NCBI RefSeq assembly: GCF_020084865.1
Contig: NZ_CP071953.1
Coordinates: 310,001-374,000, forward strand
Source: Candidatus Kaistella beijingensis
GTDB taxonomy: Bacteria; Bacteroidota; Bacteroidia; Flavobacteriales; Weeksellaceae
Direction of reading: 5' to 3'
Length of the DNA stretch: 64,000 nt
Part shown: in pieces, positions 52,896-62,320 of the stretch
How the letters are laid out: each line of letters starts with the position of its first letter
Numbering within the stretch: position 1 is the first letter of the stretch
Position numbers and translations under genes: made by a program
Notes under the pieces: generated by a model
What the model saw: only the letters and a program-made list of their open reading frames with translations
The model's database searches: none
What the model was told of the DNA's origin: nothing

Positions 52896-55325
52896 ATGCA
52901 AACCACTTATATCGAAACACAGCAGATTTCTTTTCAGGATTTTAAAAATTCAGTCATTGAAGATTACAAATTGGGCAGAATTTCCCGTGAAATGTCTTAC
53001 CTTGGAAGAAGAGAAGTTCTCACAGGAAAAGCGAAATTTGGGATTTTCGGCGACGGAAAAGAATTGCCGCAACTGGCGATGGCAAAGGTTTTTAGAAACG
53101 GTGATTTTCGTTCAGGATATTACCGTGACCAAACTTTTGCGATGGCGATTGGAGCTGTAACAGTGGAAAGTTTCTTCGCGCAACTGTACGCAGATACGAA
53201 TGTTGAACGCGAACCTGCTTCTGCGGGACGACAAATGAACGGTCATTACGCAACCAGAAGTTTGAATGAAGACGGAACTTGGAAAAATCTGATGGAACAA
53301 AGAAATATCTCATCCGATATTTCTCCAACCGCAGGACAAATGCCGAGATTGCTTGGTTTAGCTCAGGCGTCCAAAATTTATAAGTCGGTAAAGTTTGAAG
53401 GTTCTGAAAAATTCTCGCACAACGGAAATGAAGTCGCTTTCGGGACAATTGGTGATGCTTCCACGGCGGAAGGACATTTTTGGGAAACATTGAACGCAGC
53501 TTGTGCGCTTCAAGTACCGATGATTGTTTCGATTTGGGACGATGGTTACGGAATTTCTGTACCCACTCATAATCAAAGAGCGAAAGCGGATATTGCTGAA
53601 ATGCTGTCGGGTTTTCAAAGAAAGGAAGGTGAAAATCAAGGTTGTGAAATTATTCAGGTAAAAGCTTGGGATTATCCGTCACTTTTGGATGCTTTTGCAA
53701 GAGCAGAACATTTCGCAAGAACAGAATCCGTTCCTGTTGTAGTGCATGTTATCGAAGTGACACAACCTCAAGGACATTCCACTTCGGGTTCTCATGAAAG
53801 ATATAAAAATGAGGAACGTTTGAATTGGGAAGGTGAGTTTGATGGTTTAAATAAATTCCGAGAATGGATTTTGAATTATTCCATAGAAATCGAAGGAAAA
53901 AATGAAGTTTTAGCAACGGAAGAAGAATTAAATACCATCGATTCGGAAGCGAAAAAGTTCGTGAAAGAAGGTCAGAAAAAAGCTTGGGAAAATTATCAGA
54001 ATTCAATCAATGAAATTAAAAATTCTGTTCTTCCATTAATTGAAAATTTAAAATCTCAAAATGTAGAAATTCTCTCTGAAATTGAGAAGTTCAACAAAAT
54101 TATTTCAGTAGCGAAAAAAGATATTTTCCATTTGGCTAGAAAAGCTTTGATTCTAACAAGAGGAACTCAATCTACTGAAAGACAAAACCTTCAAACCAAA
54201 TTCGATGAGATTTATAAGATTGAAAAAGATAATTATTCTTCTCATCTTTATTCACAATCAGAGTGGAAAGCGACAAACGTAAAAGAAATTGCCCCCATTT
54301 TTTCTGACAGTTCAGAAGTTGTGGACGGAAGAGTAGTGGTGAGAAATAACTTCGATAAAATCTTTGAAAAATATCCGCAAGCTTTAGTTTTCGGTGAAGA
54401 TGCAGGAAATATTGGCGACGTAAACCAAGGTTTGGAAGGACTTCAGGAAAAATATGGCGAAATAAGAATTGCCGACACCGGAATCCGTGAAGCAACGATA
54501 CTCGGACAGGGAATTGGAATGGCGATGCGCGGTTTGAGACCGATTGCAGAAATCCAATACCTCGATTATATTTTGTACTGTTTACAAGGAATGAGCGACG
54601 ATTTGGCAACCGTTCAATACCGAACAAAAGGCGGACAAAAAGCACCGGTAATCATCCGAACCCGCGGTCACCGATTGGAAGGAATTTGGCATTCCGGCTC
54701 TCCAATGGCGGGAATTATTAACTTGTCGAAAGGGATTTTAGTTTTAGTTCCAAGAAATTTAACCAAAGCTGCTGGTTTTTATAACACGATGCTTCAAAGT
54801 GACGAACCATGCGTGATTGTGGAATGTTTGAACGGTTATCGTTTGAAAGAAAAGCAACCTGAAAATTTAGGAGAATTCACCGTTCCTGTCGGAAAAATTG
54901 AAGTGACGAAAGAAGGAAGCGATGTAACTTTGGTAACTTACGGTTCTACTTGGAGATTGGTGATGGATGCCGCGGAAGAACTTGAAAAACTAGGAATTTC
55001 TGCGGAAGTGATTGATATACAGTCTTTAATTCCTTTTGACTTAAGTCACGAAATTGCAGAAAGCGTGAAGAAAACCAACCGGCTTGTTGTAATCGATGAA
55101 GATGTGGAAGGTGGAACGACTGCGTTTATGCTTCAACAGATTTTAGAAAAACAGAAAGCGTTCAGATATTTGGATGCCGATCCTTTAACAATTTGTGCAG
55201 AAAATCACAGACCACCGTATGCAAGCGACGGAGATTATTTTAGCAAACCAAGTGTTGACGATATGGTGGAGAAAGTGTATGGAATGTTTACGGAAAGTAA
55301 TCCTACGAAATATCCGAAGATATAG
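52896..55325 (+). CDS. 2-oxoacid dehydrogenase E1, fused alpha and beta subunits
   Basis: An 809-residue fusion. The E1-alpha part (~1-330) includes SREMSYLGRREVLTGKAKFGIFGDGKE, the TPP site GDASTAEGHFWETLNAA and SIWDDGYGIS. A linker of ~120 residues is partly helical. The E1-beta part (~465-809) includes FGEDAGNIGDVNQGLEGLQEKYG, RIADTGIREATILGQGIGMAMRGLRPIAEIQYLDYIL and GTTAFMLQQILEK. Likely the branched-chain type; a dihydrolipoyl dehydrogenase follows at 55763, but no E2 is in the window. Substrate not proven. Confidence 0.9.
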   Translation: MQTTYIETQQISFQDFKNSVIEDYKLGRISREMSYLGRREVLTGKAKFGIFGDGKELPQLAMAKVFRNGDFRSGYYRDQTFAMAIGAVTVESFFAQLYADTNVEREPASAGRQMNGHYATRSLNEDGTWKNLMEQRNISSDISPTAGQMPRLLGLAQASKIYKSVKFEGSEKFSHNGNEVAFGTIGDASTAEGHFWETLNAACALQVPMIVSIWDDGYGISVPTHNQRAKADIAEMLSGFQRKEGENQGCEIIQVKAWDYPSLLDAFARAEHFARTESVPVVVHVIEVTQPQGHSTSGSHERYKNEERLNWEGEFDGLNKFREWILNYSIEIEGKNEVLATEEELNTIDSEAKKFVKEGQKKAWENYQNSINEIKNSVLPLIENLKSQNVEILSEIEKFNKIISVAKKDIFHLARKALILTRGTQSTERQNLQTKFDEIYKIEKDNYSSHLYSQSEWKATNVKEIAPIFSDSSEVVDGRVVVRNNFDKIFEKYPQALVFGEDAGNIGDVNQGLEGLQEKYGEIRIADTGIREATILGQGIGMAMRGLRPIAEIQYLDYILYCLQGMSDDLATVQYRTKGGQKAPVIIRTRGHRLEGIWHSGSPMAGIINLSKGILVLVPRNLTKAAGFYNTMLQSDEPCVIVECLNGYRLKEKQPENLGEFTVPVGKIEVTKEGSDVTLVTYGSTWRLVMDAAEELEKLGISAEVIDIQSLIPFDLSHEIAESVKKTNRLVVIDEDVEGGTTAFMLQQILEKQKAFRYLDADPLTICAENHRPPYASDGDYFSKPSVDDMVEKVYGMFTESNPTKYPKI

Positions 55326-55326
55326 G

Positions 55327-55593
55327 TTATAACTTAAAAAGACTCAAAATGCTGCCTCCTGGAATCTTTTCGATTTTTAGGAGGTTGTTTTTTTGTAAAT
55401 CCTCTACAAAATCGTGTTCGTTTTCGCCATTTAATTCGATTTTTTCAAATAAAAATTTTCGGTGAGAATATGCTGAAATAAATTCCTCATTATTTGCAAA
55501 AACCTGCAAATCATTTTTACGCATCCACGTCACAAAGTCGGAATTATTTTTTGCGAAGGTGCTCTTTCTAGGATTGAGTAAGGTGTATTTCAC
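55327..55593 (-). CDS. hypothetical protein
   Basis: An 88-residue protein without recognised domain, signal peptide or membrane segment. Sequence is mixed charged and aromatic (DFVTWMRKNDLQVFANNEEFISAYSHRKF). It is encoded opposite the E1 gene, ending 2 bp after that gene's stop. It may be a real small gene, since its composition and codon use look ordinary; function unknown. Confidence 0.5.
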   Translation of the reverse strand: MKYTLLNPRKSTFAKNNSDFVTWMRKNDLQVFANNEEFISAYSHRKFLFEKIELNGENEHDFVEDLQKNNLLKIEKIPGGSILSLFKL

Positions 55594-55762
55594 AATAATC
55601 CTTAAATATTTCCGATGCTAATTAATGCTAAACTTTTTGTTGTCAATGGATTAAAGTATAAAAAGATTATTAAATAAAGGGTTAGCTATCCTAATTTTAA
55701 AAATTATTACAATAAAAATTCTTCAGAAAATTTCCGTAAATTCGCATCAAATTTTTTAACTG

Positions 55763-57154
55763 ATGAATTACGATATCATTGTCATTGGGAGTGGTCCCGG
55801 TGGATATGTGACCGCAATCAGAGCGGCACAGTTGGGTTTCAAAACTGCTGTTATTGAAAAAGAAAATTTGGGCGGGATCTGCCTGAATTGGGGATGTATC
55901 CCGACAAAAGCGTTGTTGAAATCTGCACACGTTTTCAAATATTTACAAAAAGCCGAAGAATTCGGATTGAATAAAGTAGAAAATCCAGGTTTTGATTTTT
56001 CTAAAGTCATTCAAAGAAGTAGAGGAGTTGCCACCAAAATGAGCGGCGGAATTGCATTCTTGATGAAGAAAAACAAAATCGACGTCATCATGGGAACAGC
56101 CAAAATCCAAAAAGGGAAAAAAGTAGCCGTTGTTGACAAAGATGGAAAAACCACTGAATATTCCGCAGAACACATCATCATTGCAACTGGTGCCCGTTCC
56201 AGAGAATTGCCAAATCTTCCGCAAGATGGCGTGAAAGTGATTGGCTACCGCCAAGCGCTTGCTCTTCCTGAACAACCAAAATCTATGATTGTAGTTGGTT
56301 CCGGCGCAATTGGAGTGGAGTTTGCCGATTTTTATAACTCGATGGGAACTAAAGTAACGATTGTGGAATTCATGCCAAATATTGTTCCGGTTGAAGACGA
56401 AGAAGTGTCTAAACATCTAGAAAAATCCTTGAAAAAATCAGGAATTGAAATCATGACGAATGCTTCCGTGGAATCTGTCGATACTTCTGGAAACGGTGTG
56501 AAAGCAAACGTGAAAACGGCAACTGGAAATATCACTTTAGAAGCAGACATTCTACTTTCCGCAGTTGGAATCGCTGCAAACATCGAAGACCAAGGATTCG
56601 AGGAAGTTGGAATTCAAACTGACAAAGGAAGAGTTTTGGTGAACGAATGGTACGAAACTTCTGTTCCGGGATATTATGCGATTGGCGATATTTTGCCGAC
56701 TCAAGCTTTAGCACACGTTGCTTCCGCAGAAGGAATTACCTGCGTTGAAAAAATCAAGGGACTTCATGTAGAGGCGATAGATTACGGAAATATCCCAGGT
56801 TGTACTTATTGTCATCCTGAAATTGCGTCCGTTGGTTTGACCGAAAAACAGGCAAAAGATAAAGGTTACGAAATCAAAGTTGGAAAATTTCCGTTCTCTG
56901 CAAGTGGAAAAGCAACTGCAAACGGCGATACCGACGGTTTCATCAAAGTAATTTTCGATGCAAAATATGGAGAATGGCTCGGTTGTCACATGGTTGGAGA
57001 CGGCGTTACAGATATGATTGCTGAAGCCGTTGTTGCCAGAAAATTAGAAACAACAGGACACGAAGTGCTGAAATCTATTCACCCGCATCCGACGATTTCT
57101 GAAGCAGTGATGGAGGCGGTTGCAGCTGCTTATGGAGAAGTAATTCATATCTAA
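55763..57154 (+). CDS. lpdA: dihydrolipoyl dehydrogenase (E3)
   Basis: A 463-residue flavoprotein: FAD motif GSGPGGYV (9-16), redox disulfide C40-C45 in GGICLNWGCIPTKALLKSAH, NAD motif VVGSGAIGVEFADFY, second FAD site GYYAIGDILPT, and the His-Glu pair in HPHPTISEAVMEAV. It reoxidises lipoamide in 2-oxoacid dehydrogenase complexes, consistent with the E1 fusion upstream. Terminator at 57212. Confidence 0.95.
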   Translation: MNYDIIVIGSGPGGYVTAIRAAQLGFKTAVIEKENLGGICLNWGCIPTKALLKSAHVFKYLQKAEEFGLNKVENPGFDFSKVIQRSRGVATKMSGGIAFLMKKNKIDVIMGTAKIQKGKKVAVVDKDGKTTEYSAEHIIIATGARSRELPNLPQDGVKVIGYRQALALPEQPKSMIVVGSGAIGVEFADFYNSMGTKVTIVEFMPNIVPVEDEEVSKHLEKSLKKSGIEIMTNASVESVDTSGNGVKANVKTATGNITLEADILLSAVGIAANIEDQGFEEVGIQTDKGRVLVNEWYETSVPGYYAIGDILPTQALAHVASAEGITCVEKIKGLHVEAIDYGNIPGCTYCHPEIASVGLTEKQAKDKGYEIKVGKFPFSASGKATANGDTDGFIKVIFDAKYGEWLGCHMVGDGVTDMIAEAVVARKLETTGHEVLKSIHPHPTISEAVMEAVAAAYGEVIHI

Positions 57155-57211
57155 AATGATCCAAGAACTCAGTATAATCACTCCTTTGCTTTGGGGGGAA
57201 ATATGAAATGG

Positions 57212-57240
57212 AAGACGCATATTTTTGCGTCTTTCTTGTT
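57212..57240 (+). terminator. terminator of lpdA
   Basis: AAGACGCA / TGCGTCTT (57212-57219 with 57226-57233) around TATTTT, then TCTTGTTT. Confidence 0.82.
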
Positions 57241-57282
57241 TAAATAGGGTTTTTTCACTGTTTTTTTTGAAGGGATATTAAC

Positions 57283-57290
57283 TAAATTTG
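57283..57290 (+). promoter_or_regulatory. promoter -7 element of the M19 gene
   Basis: TAAATTTG, 19 bp before the ATG at 57310. Confidence 0.6.
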
Positions 57291-57309
57291 GGAACTAAAA
57301 ACCAATATC

Positions 57310-58878
57310 ATGAGATTCTTTGATTTTCACAGCCATCCCGTTTTAAAACAACTTTTCAACGACAATCCTAATATTGATTCGCTTATTTATCGCAGTGATG
57401 TTGCGACTTTACCGGCTTTATGCAGCGATTTGCCAACGATTATTGAAAGTCAGACTCATCAATCGCAATTGGCAGATTTTCAAGATGAAGTTATTATTGG
57501 AGCCGCACTTTACAGCGTTGAGAGTTACGTGGCAAAAGCAGTTATTCCTTTAAGAAAATATCTTAAACAAAATTCACAATTCAAACTTTCTCAAAAGGTT
57601 TTGGAAGACGCCAAAGATAATTCGATGAAACCTTTCAAGGACTTTTTGATGGACAGAACCTTGAAAAAATATCTGCAAAGTCATTCCTATAATGTTCTTA
57701 CAAAAAGCAGTTTTAGTAAAGCGCTTCCGAAGAACAAAGTCAATGTTTTCTTCACGATTGAAGGTTGTCATTCTTTGGTGGATCGTCCAAATTTTTGTGA
57801 TGCTGCCAATAAGTACAGTCCAACTGAAATTCTCGGTAATCTCGACAAAGTTCAAGAAAAAGCACGAATTATTGCAGTAAATCTCACCCACTTGCAGCAA
57901 TCAAATCTATGCAATCACGCATTCGGAATGCAGATTGCAGATGGAAACGATTTTTTCCCTAATGGAAATGGTTTAACCAATGATGGAAGAAAGGTAACCC
58001 AGGGACTTTTTGACAGAGCTGTGTGTGTTGATTTAAAGCACATGAGTTATAAGTCCCGAAAAGATTTGATGTCTGAAATTGACGCAAAAAAGTTCAAAAA
58101 TGTACAACCGTTAATTTGCTCACACGCTGGATTTACAGGAACTTCCTTTAAAAATTGGGCGGGTTCCATTCAAATGGTGAAAAATGTGAAGGGTTCGGTT
58201 TATCTGGAAATTACCAAATCACTACATTCAAAAAATTTAGGACGAAGACCTGGATTTCCTACTTTTAATGCTTCCACAATTAATCTTTTTGACGAAGAAA
58301 TTGCGTGGATCGTAAAAAATGATGGTGTCATTGGAATTTCACTTGACCGACGAATTCTCGGCTATATAGATTTGCATGATGAAAGACCAACCGGAATTAA
58401 TTCAAACTCTGATGTGCTCGTGGACAAGGAGTTTTTTTCTGCCGAGGAATGGAATGCCTTAGGAATTAAGAAATCACTGATTGGAAATACAATTGATTCA
58501 GATGATATTCTCACATCATCCGAACTTTCGGAATGTACAGAAGCATCGATAACGGCAAGGAATGAATTTTTTTCAGACCATATTTTGAATCACCTCAAAC
58601 ATTATTTCCAAGTCTGCAAAGACCACGGAATTTCTATTGCAAAGGCGCAAAAACAAATTACCATCGGTTCAGACTTTGATGGATTGATTAATCCGTTTGC
58701 CAATATTTCAACAGTTCAAAAAATGAGTGATTTGAAAACTTATATTAGAATGAACCTGCTTTATTTCTTGAAGGATTTAAAGGATTCTAAAAAATGGTGT
58801 TCAGAACTCAATGTGGATGTTTTTGTGGAAGATTTATTCTACAATAATGGCTACAGATTCATTGAATCCAGATTTTGA
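57310..58878 (+). CDS. M19-family membrane dipeptidase-like metal hydrolase
   Basis: A 522-residue protein without signal peptide. Metal-site motifs of the amidohydrolase-like M19 family: FDFHSHPV (residues 4-11), FTIEGCHSLVD (bridging Glu), AVNLTHLQQSNLC, VDLKHMSYKSRKD, PLICSHAGFTG and ITIGSDFDGL. It is longer than typical M19 dipeptidases (~350-400), mainly by an insertion at ~55-140. Substrate unknown, probably dipeptides or similar. Confidence 0.82.
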   Translation: MRFFDFHSHPVLKQLFNDNPNIDSLIYRSDVATLPALCSDLPTIIESQTHQSQLADFQDEVIIGAALYSVESYVAKAVIPLRKYLKQNSQFKLSQKVLEDAKDNSMKPFKDFLMDRTLKKYLQSHSYNVLTKSSFSKALPKNKVNVFFTIEGCHSLVDRPNFCDAANKYSPTEILGNLDKVQEKARIIAVNLTHLQQSNLCNHAFGMQIADGNDFFPNGNGLTNDGRKVTQGLFDRAVCVDLKHMSYKSRKDLMSEIDAKKFKNVQPLICSHAGFTGTSFKNWAGSIQMVKNVKGSVYLEITKSLHSKNLGRRPGFPTFNASTINLFDEEIAWIVKNDGVIGISLDRRILGYIDLHDERPTGINSNSDVLVDKEFFSAEEWNALGIKKSLIGNTIDSDDILTSSELSECTEASITARNEFFSDHILNHLKHYFQVCKDHGISIAKAQKQITIGSDFDGLINPFANISTVQKMSDLKTYIRMNLLYFLKDLKDSKKWCSELNVDVFVEDLFYNNGYRFIESRF

Positions 58879-58952
58879 ATTCTGCTTTTTATCGCAGTTT
58901 TTCATCTTTTTTATTTGGCTAAATTTCTTTAAATTAACACCAAATAATTTTT

Positions 58953-60896
58953 ATGAGAATCGAATACCTATTTCCAGTTTTTCTATTTTGTGGAGCGACA
59001 TTATTCTCGCAAACAAAAAATGAAAACATTGTTCCGAACGAGAATCTAATTGTAGAAAACATTCCCGCAATTCCGAAAAGTTTAAATGAAAAAACCAAGA
59101 AGTATTCGGAAAGTCGAGGTGCAAGTTTAACCGCAGTTCATCCGAACGGAAAAGAGTTGATTATGGTTACACGATTTGCTTCAACCAACCAATTACACAA
59201 ACTTTCTCAACCAATGGGAGCGAGAAAACAGTTGACCTTTTTCGATGAACCCGTGAATTTTGCGGATTATGAACCAACAAAAGGTGAATATCTAATTTAT
59301 TCCAAAGACATTGGTGGAAATGAATTTGGACAGCTTTTTAAATTGGATTTAAAGGCGATGGAGTCAACACTATTAACTGACGGAGGAAGATCCCAAAACG
59401 GTGGAATTACTTGGAAGAAAGATGGGTCCGGATTTTATTTTTCATCCACGAAACGAAATGGCGGTGATCGGGATATTTATTTCATGAATCCCTCAAAACC
59501 TGAAGAAACCATATTGATTTTAGAAGTAAAAGGCGGCGGTTGGGGAATCAACGATATTTCTGATGATGGCAAAAAACTCATCATCGGGGAATATATTTCC
59601 GCAAATGAATCGCATCTTTATCTTTTAGATACACAAACAAAAAAGTTGGAACCAATCACCGACAGAACAGAAAAACAAATCGTACAAGGTCGAGCGAAAT
59701 TTGCAAAAAATCCCGACGAAATTTTTTATATCACCGATCGCGATAACGAGTTTGCAAGATTGGCAACTTTCAATCTGAAAACCAAAAAAATCAACTATTT
59801 TACTTCCAATATTCCGTGGGAAGTTTCTAATTATGCTTTAACTAAAGATAAAACCAAACTCGCTTTTCAAACCAATGAAGGCGGACTTCATAAAATGTAT
59901 TTAATGGATACTGCCAATAAAAAGTATTCAGAAGTTCAAGGATTACCGGTCGGTTTGATTGGCGGAATCGATTTTTCAAATGACGGAAAATCGCTATTCT
60001 TTTCACAATCAACTTATGATTCTTCCGCAGATATTTATAGATTAGATTTGGCTTCAAATAGAGTGGAAAGATGGACGGAAAGCGAACAGGGAGAAATGCA
60101 GAAATCCGATATGTCACAACCAAAATTGATTGAGTGGAATAGTTTCGACGGAATGAAAATTACAGGATTCTATTATCCAGCTTCTTCAAAATTCACGGGT
60201 AAAAGACCTGTTTTAATCAACATTCACGGCGGTCCGGAAGGTCAGTCGATGGCATCTTCTCTCGGTTCCGGAAATTATTATACGAATGAAATGGGAGTTT
60301 CCGTTATTTTTCCCAATGTGCGTGGATCTTCCGGTTTCGGAAAAACTTTTATCGCAAGTGACAATGGTTTTTTACGAATGAATTCGGTGAAAGATATCGG
60401 TGCTTTATTGGATTGGATTGCCAAACAACCTGAACTCGACAAAGACCGAATCATGATTATGGGTGGAAGTTACGGCGGTTTCATGACTTTGGCGACTGCT
60501 TATGAATATGCTGATAAAATCAGATGTTCTGTGGATATTGTAGGAATTTCTGACTTCAACACGTTCCTTAAAAATACAGAGGAATACAGAAGAGATTTAA
60601 GAAGGGTAGAATATGGCGATGAACGTGACACGAAAATGAGTGAATTTTTCACCAAAATCGCACCTTTGAATAATACGGACAAAATCAAAAAGCCGATGTT
60701 CATCATTCAGGGAACCAACGATCCAAGAGTTCCGGTGACGGAAGCGACCCAAATGCGCGATAAACTGAAAGCACAGGGAAATACAGTTTGGTATTTGGAA
60801 GCGAAAAATGAAGGTCACGGTTTCCGCAAAAAAGAGAATATAGATTTTCAAAGATTGGCGGTGATCAAATTTATGCAGGAATATTTGTTAAAATAG
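58953..60896 (+). CDS. S9-family serine peptidase (prolyl oligopeptidase-like)
   Basis: A 647-residue exported enzyme with a signal peptide (1-20). An N-terminal WD40/TolB-like beta-propeller (~45-380) is followed by the alpha/beta hydrolase domain (~390-647): NIHGGPEGQ, nucleophile S506 in GGSYGGFM, Asp in GTNDPRVPV and His in NEGHGF. It cleaves peptides in the periplasm by family knowledge. A strong hairpin terminator follows at 60922. Confidence 0.92.
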   Translation: MRIEYLFPVFLFCGATLFSQTKNENIVPNENLIVENIPAIPKSLNEKTKKYSESRGASLTAVHPNGKELIMVTRFASTNQLHKLSQPMGARKQLTFFDEPVNFADYEPTKGEYLIYSKDIGGNEFGQLFKLDLKAMESTLLTDGGRSQNGGITWKKDGSGFYFSSTKRNGGDRDIYFMNPSKPEETILILEVKGGGWGINDISDDGKKLIIGEYISANESHLYLLDTQTKKLEPITDRTEKQIVQGRAKFAKNPDEIFYITDRDNEFARLATFNLKTKKINYFTSNIPWEVSNYALTKDKTKLAFQTNEGGLHKMYLMDTANKKYSEVQGLPVGLIGGIDFSNDGKSLFFSQSTYDSSADIYRLDLASNRVERWTESEQGEMQKSDMSQPKLIEWNSFDGMKITGFYYPASSKFTGKRPVLINIHGGPEGQSMASSLGSGNYYTNEMGVSVIFPNVRGSSGFGKTFIASDNGFLRMNSVKDIGALLDWIAKQPELDKDRIMIMGGSYGGFMTLATAYEYADKIRCSVDIVGISDFNTFLKNTEEYRRDLRRVEYGDERDTKMSEFFTKIAPLNNTDKIKKPMFIIQGTNDPRVPVTEATQMRDKLKAQGNTVWYLEAKNEGHGFRKKENIDFQRLAVIKFMQEYLLK

Positions 60897-60921
60897 AAAG
60901 ACAGACATTGCATTAAACCAA

Positions 60922-60959
60922 AAACCATCCTTAATTAAGAGGATGGTTTCTTATTTTTG
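60922..60959 (+). terminator. terminator of the S9 gene, overlapping the next promoter
   Basis: AAACCATCC / GGATGGTTT (60922-60930 with 60941-60949), then CTTATTTTTG. The TATTTTTG at 60952-60959 also fits a -7 element for the patatin gene, 4 bp before its ATG. Confidence 0.75.
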
Positions 60960-60963
60960 AGGA

Positions 60964-61737
60964 ATGGAAAAATACCAACTCGGAATCGTGCTTTCAGGCG
61001 GCGGAACAAAAGGAATCGCTCACGCAGGAGTTTTGAAATTTTTGGAGGAGCAAGATATTCATCCCGAAGTTCTCGCCTGTTGTAGTGCGGGATCTATTGT
61101 GGGAACGCTGTACGCAGTAGGAAAATCTCCGCAGGAAATTTTAGATTTTTTCAAGTCGGTTTATTTTTTTAACTGGCGACATTTTGCATTTAATAAGCCG
61201 GGATTGGTTTCATCAAAGATTTTCAGAAATTATTTGACCCCGATTTTCGATGAAATGACGATTGGAGATTTGAAGAAAGAGGTGCGAATTGTCGCCACAG
61301 AACTGGTTTCCGGTACACAGAAGATTTTTGGAAAAGATTTCAACGTGATTGATGCGATCATTGCTTCATGCTCGATTCCGGGAGTTACGACGCCGTATAT
61401 TGTGGGTGAAGAAATGTACAGCGATGGCGGAGTTTTGAACAATTTTCCGGCAGATATCATTCAGCATGATTGCAAAAAGATGATTGGAGTTTTTGTTTCG
61501 CCGCCTCAAGATATCGAGATTACGGATTTGAATTCCATTAAAGCGGTCGTTTCTCGTTCTTATGATTTGCTTTCTTACCGCACGGAATTGCACAAATTCT
61601 CTTATTGCGATTGGTTTATCACCTCAAAAAAATTAGCACATTACGGAACTTTCGAAAGAAAGCCGGAAAGATTGCAGGAGATTTTCGAGATTGGCTATAC
61701 TGCCGCGAAAGATTCTTTTGAGAGTTTTTCGGGTTAA
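60964..61737 (+). CDS. patatin-like phospholipase
   Basis: A 257-residue protein. The oxyanion hole SGGGTKGIAHAG is at 11-22; the nucleophile motif reads CCSAGS (S41), a variant of GxSxG with Cys at the first Gly; the catalytic Asp is in SDGGVLNNFPAD (D154). No signal peptide. RssA-like group of cytoplasmic or membrane-associated lipid acyl hydrolases. It converges with dgkA; the two stops overlap. Confidence 0.9.
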   Translation: MEKYQLGIVLSGGGTKGIAHAGVLKFLEEQDIHPEVLACCSAGSIVGTLYAVGKSPQEILDFFKSVYFFNWRHFAFNKPGLVSSKIFRNYLTPIFDEMTIGDLKKEVRIVATELVSGTQKIFGKDFNVIDAIIASCSIPGVTTPYIVGEEMYSDGGVLNNFPADIIQHDCKKMIGVFVSPPQDIEITDLNSIKAVVSRSYDLLSYRTELHKFSYCDWFITSKKLAHYGTFERKPERLQEIFEIGYTAAKDSFESFSG

Positions 61738-62087
61738 AACAAATATTTCCAATAAACCAAAACTCCCACCACCACAGAAGCTAAAGCCATTAAAACCACT
61801 GCCGCCGCCGAAATATCTTTAATGACTTTAATCCTCAAATCAAATTCGGGTTGAATGATGTCACAAACTTTTTCAATCGCCGTATTGAGAATTTCTAAGG
61901 ATAAAACCGCGAAACTAACGATTAAAATAATTGCCGCATCAACAGTATTTAGTTTTAAAAAGACAATTAAAAAGAGATTAATCAGCAACGCAAAAACTTC
62001 AATCTGAAAATTTCTTTCAGACTTCAACATCCAAATCACGCCTCTCAACGCATTTCCTACACTTTTATAAAACGGGGGTTTTCTCAT
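61734..62087 (-). CDS. dgkA: diacylglycerol kinase/undecaprenol kinase
   Basis: A 117-residue integral membrane kinase with three helices. The N-terminus NALRGVIWMLKSERNFQIEV and the signature LEILNTAIEKVCDII are characteristic. It phosphorylates diacylglycerol or undecaprenol in the inner membrane. Its stop overlaps that of the patatin gene by a few bases. Confidence 0.92.
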   Translation of the reverse strand: MRKPPFYKSVGNALRGVIWMLKSERNFQIEVFALLINLFLIVFLKLNTVDAAIILIVSFAVLSLEILNTAIEKVCDIIQPEFDLRIKVIKDISAAAVVLMALASVVVGVLVYWKYLF

Positions 62088-62320
62088 GGAGTTACGAGTT
62101 ATAGGTTAAGTGTTTCGTGATGCGGGTTTTGGGTTTCGAGATCATAGCTAAACTTGTGTGCTTACAGAAATAATTGGTTTATTGGGAAAGGAAAAGAAAT
62201 TTAATTTTTTCCTATAAAAAAACTTCGTTTTTTGGACAATTAACTCCGTCGAACCACTAAGTTAGGTTTCACGATTTGTCCTTACCATCACTTGGTTCCT
62301 GGCTCTTTTTACTTGGCACT

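Noticed and set aside
52669..53160. 163-codon frame overlapping the E1 gene start
   Set aside because: It runs into the E1 coding region in another frame and shows no domain.
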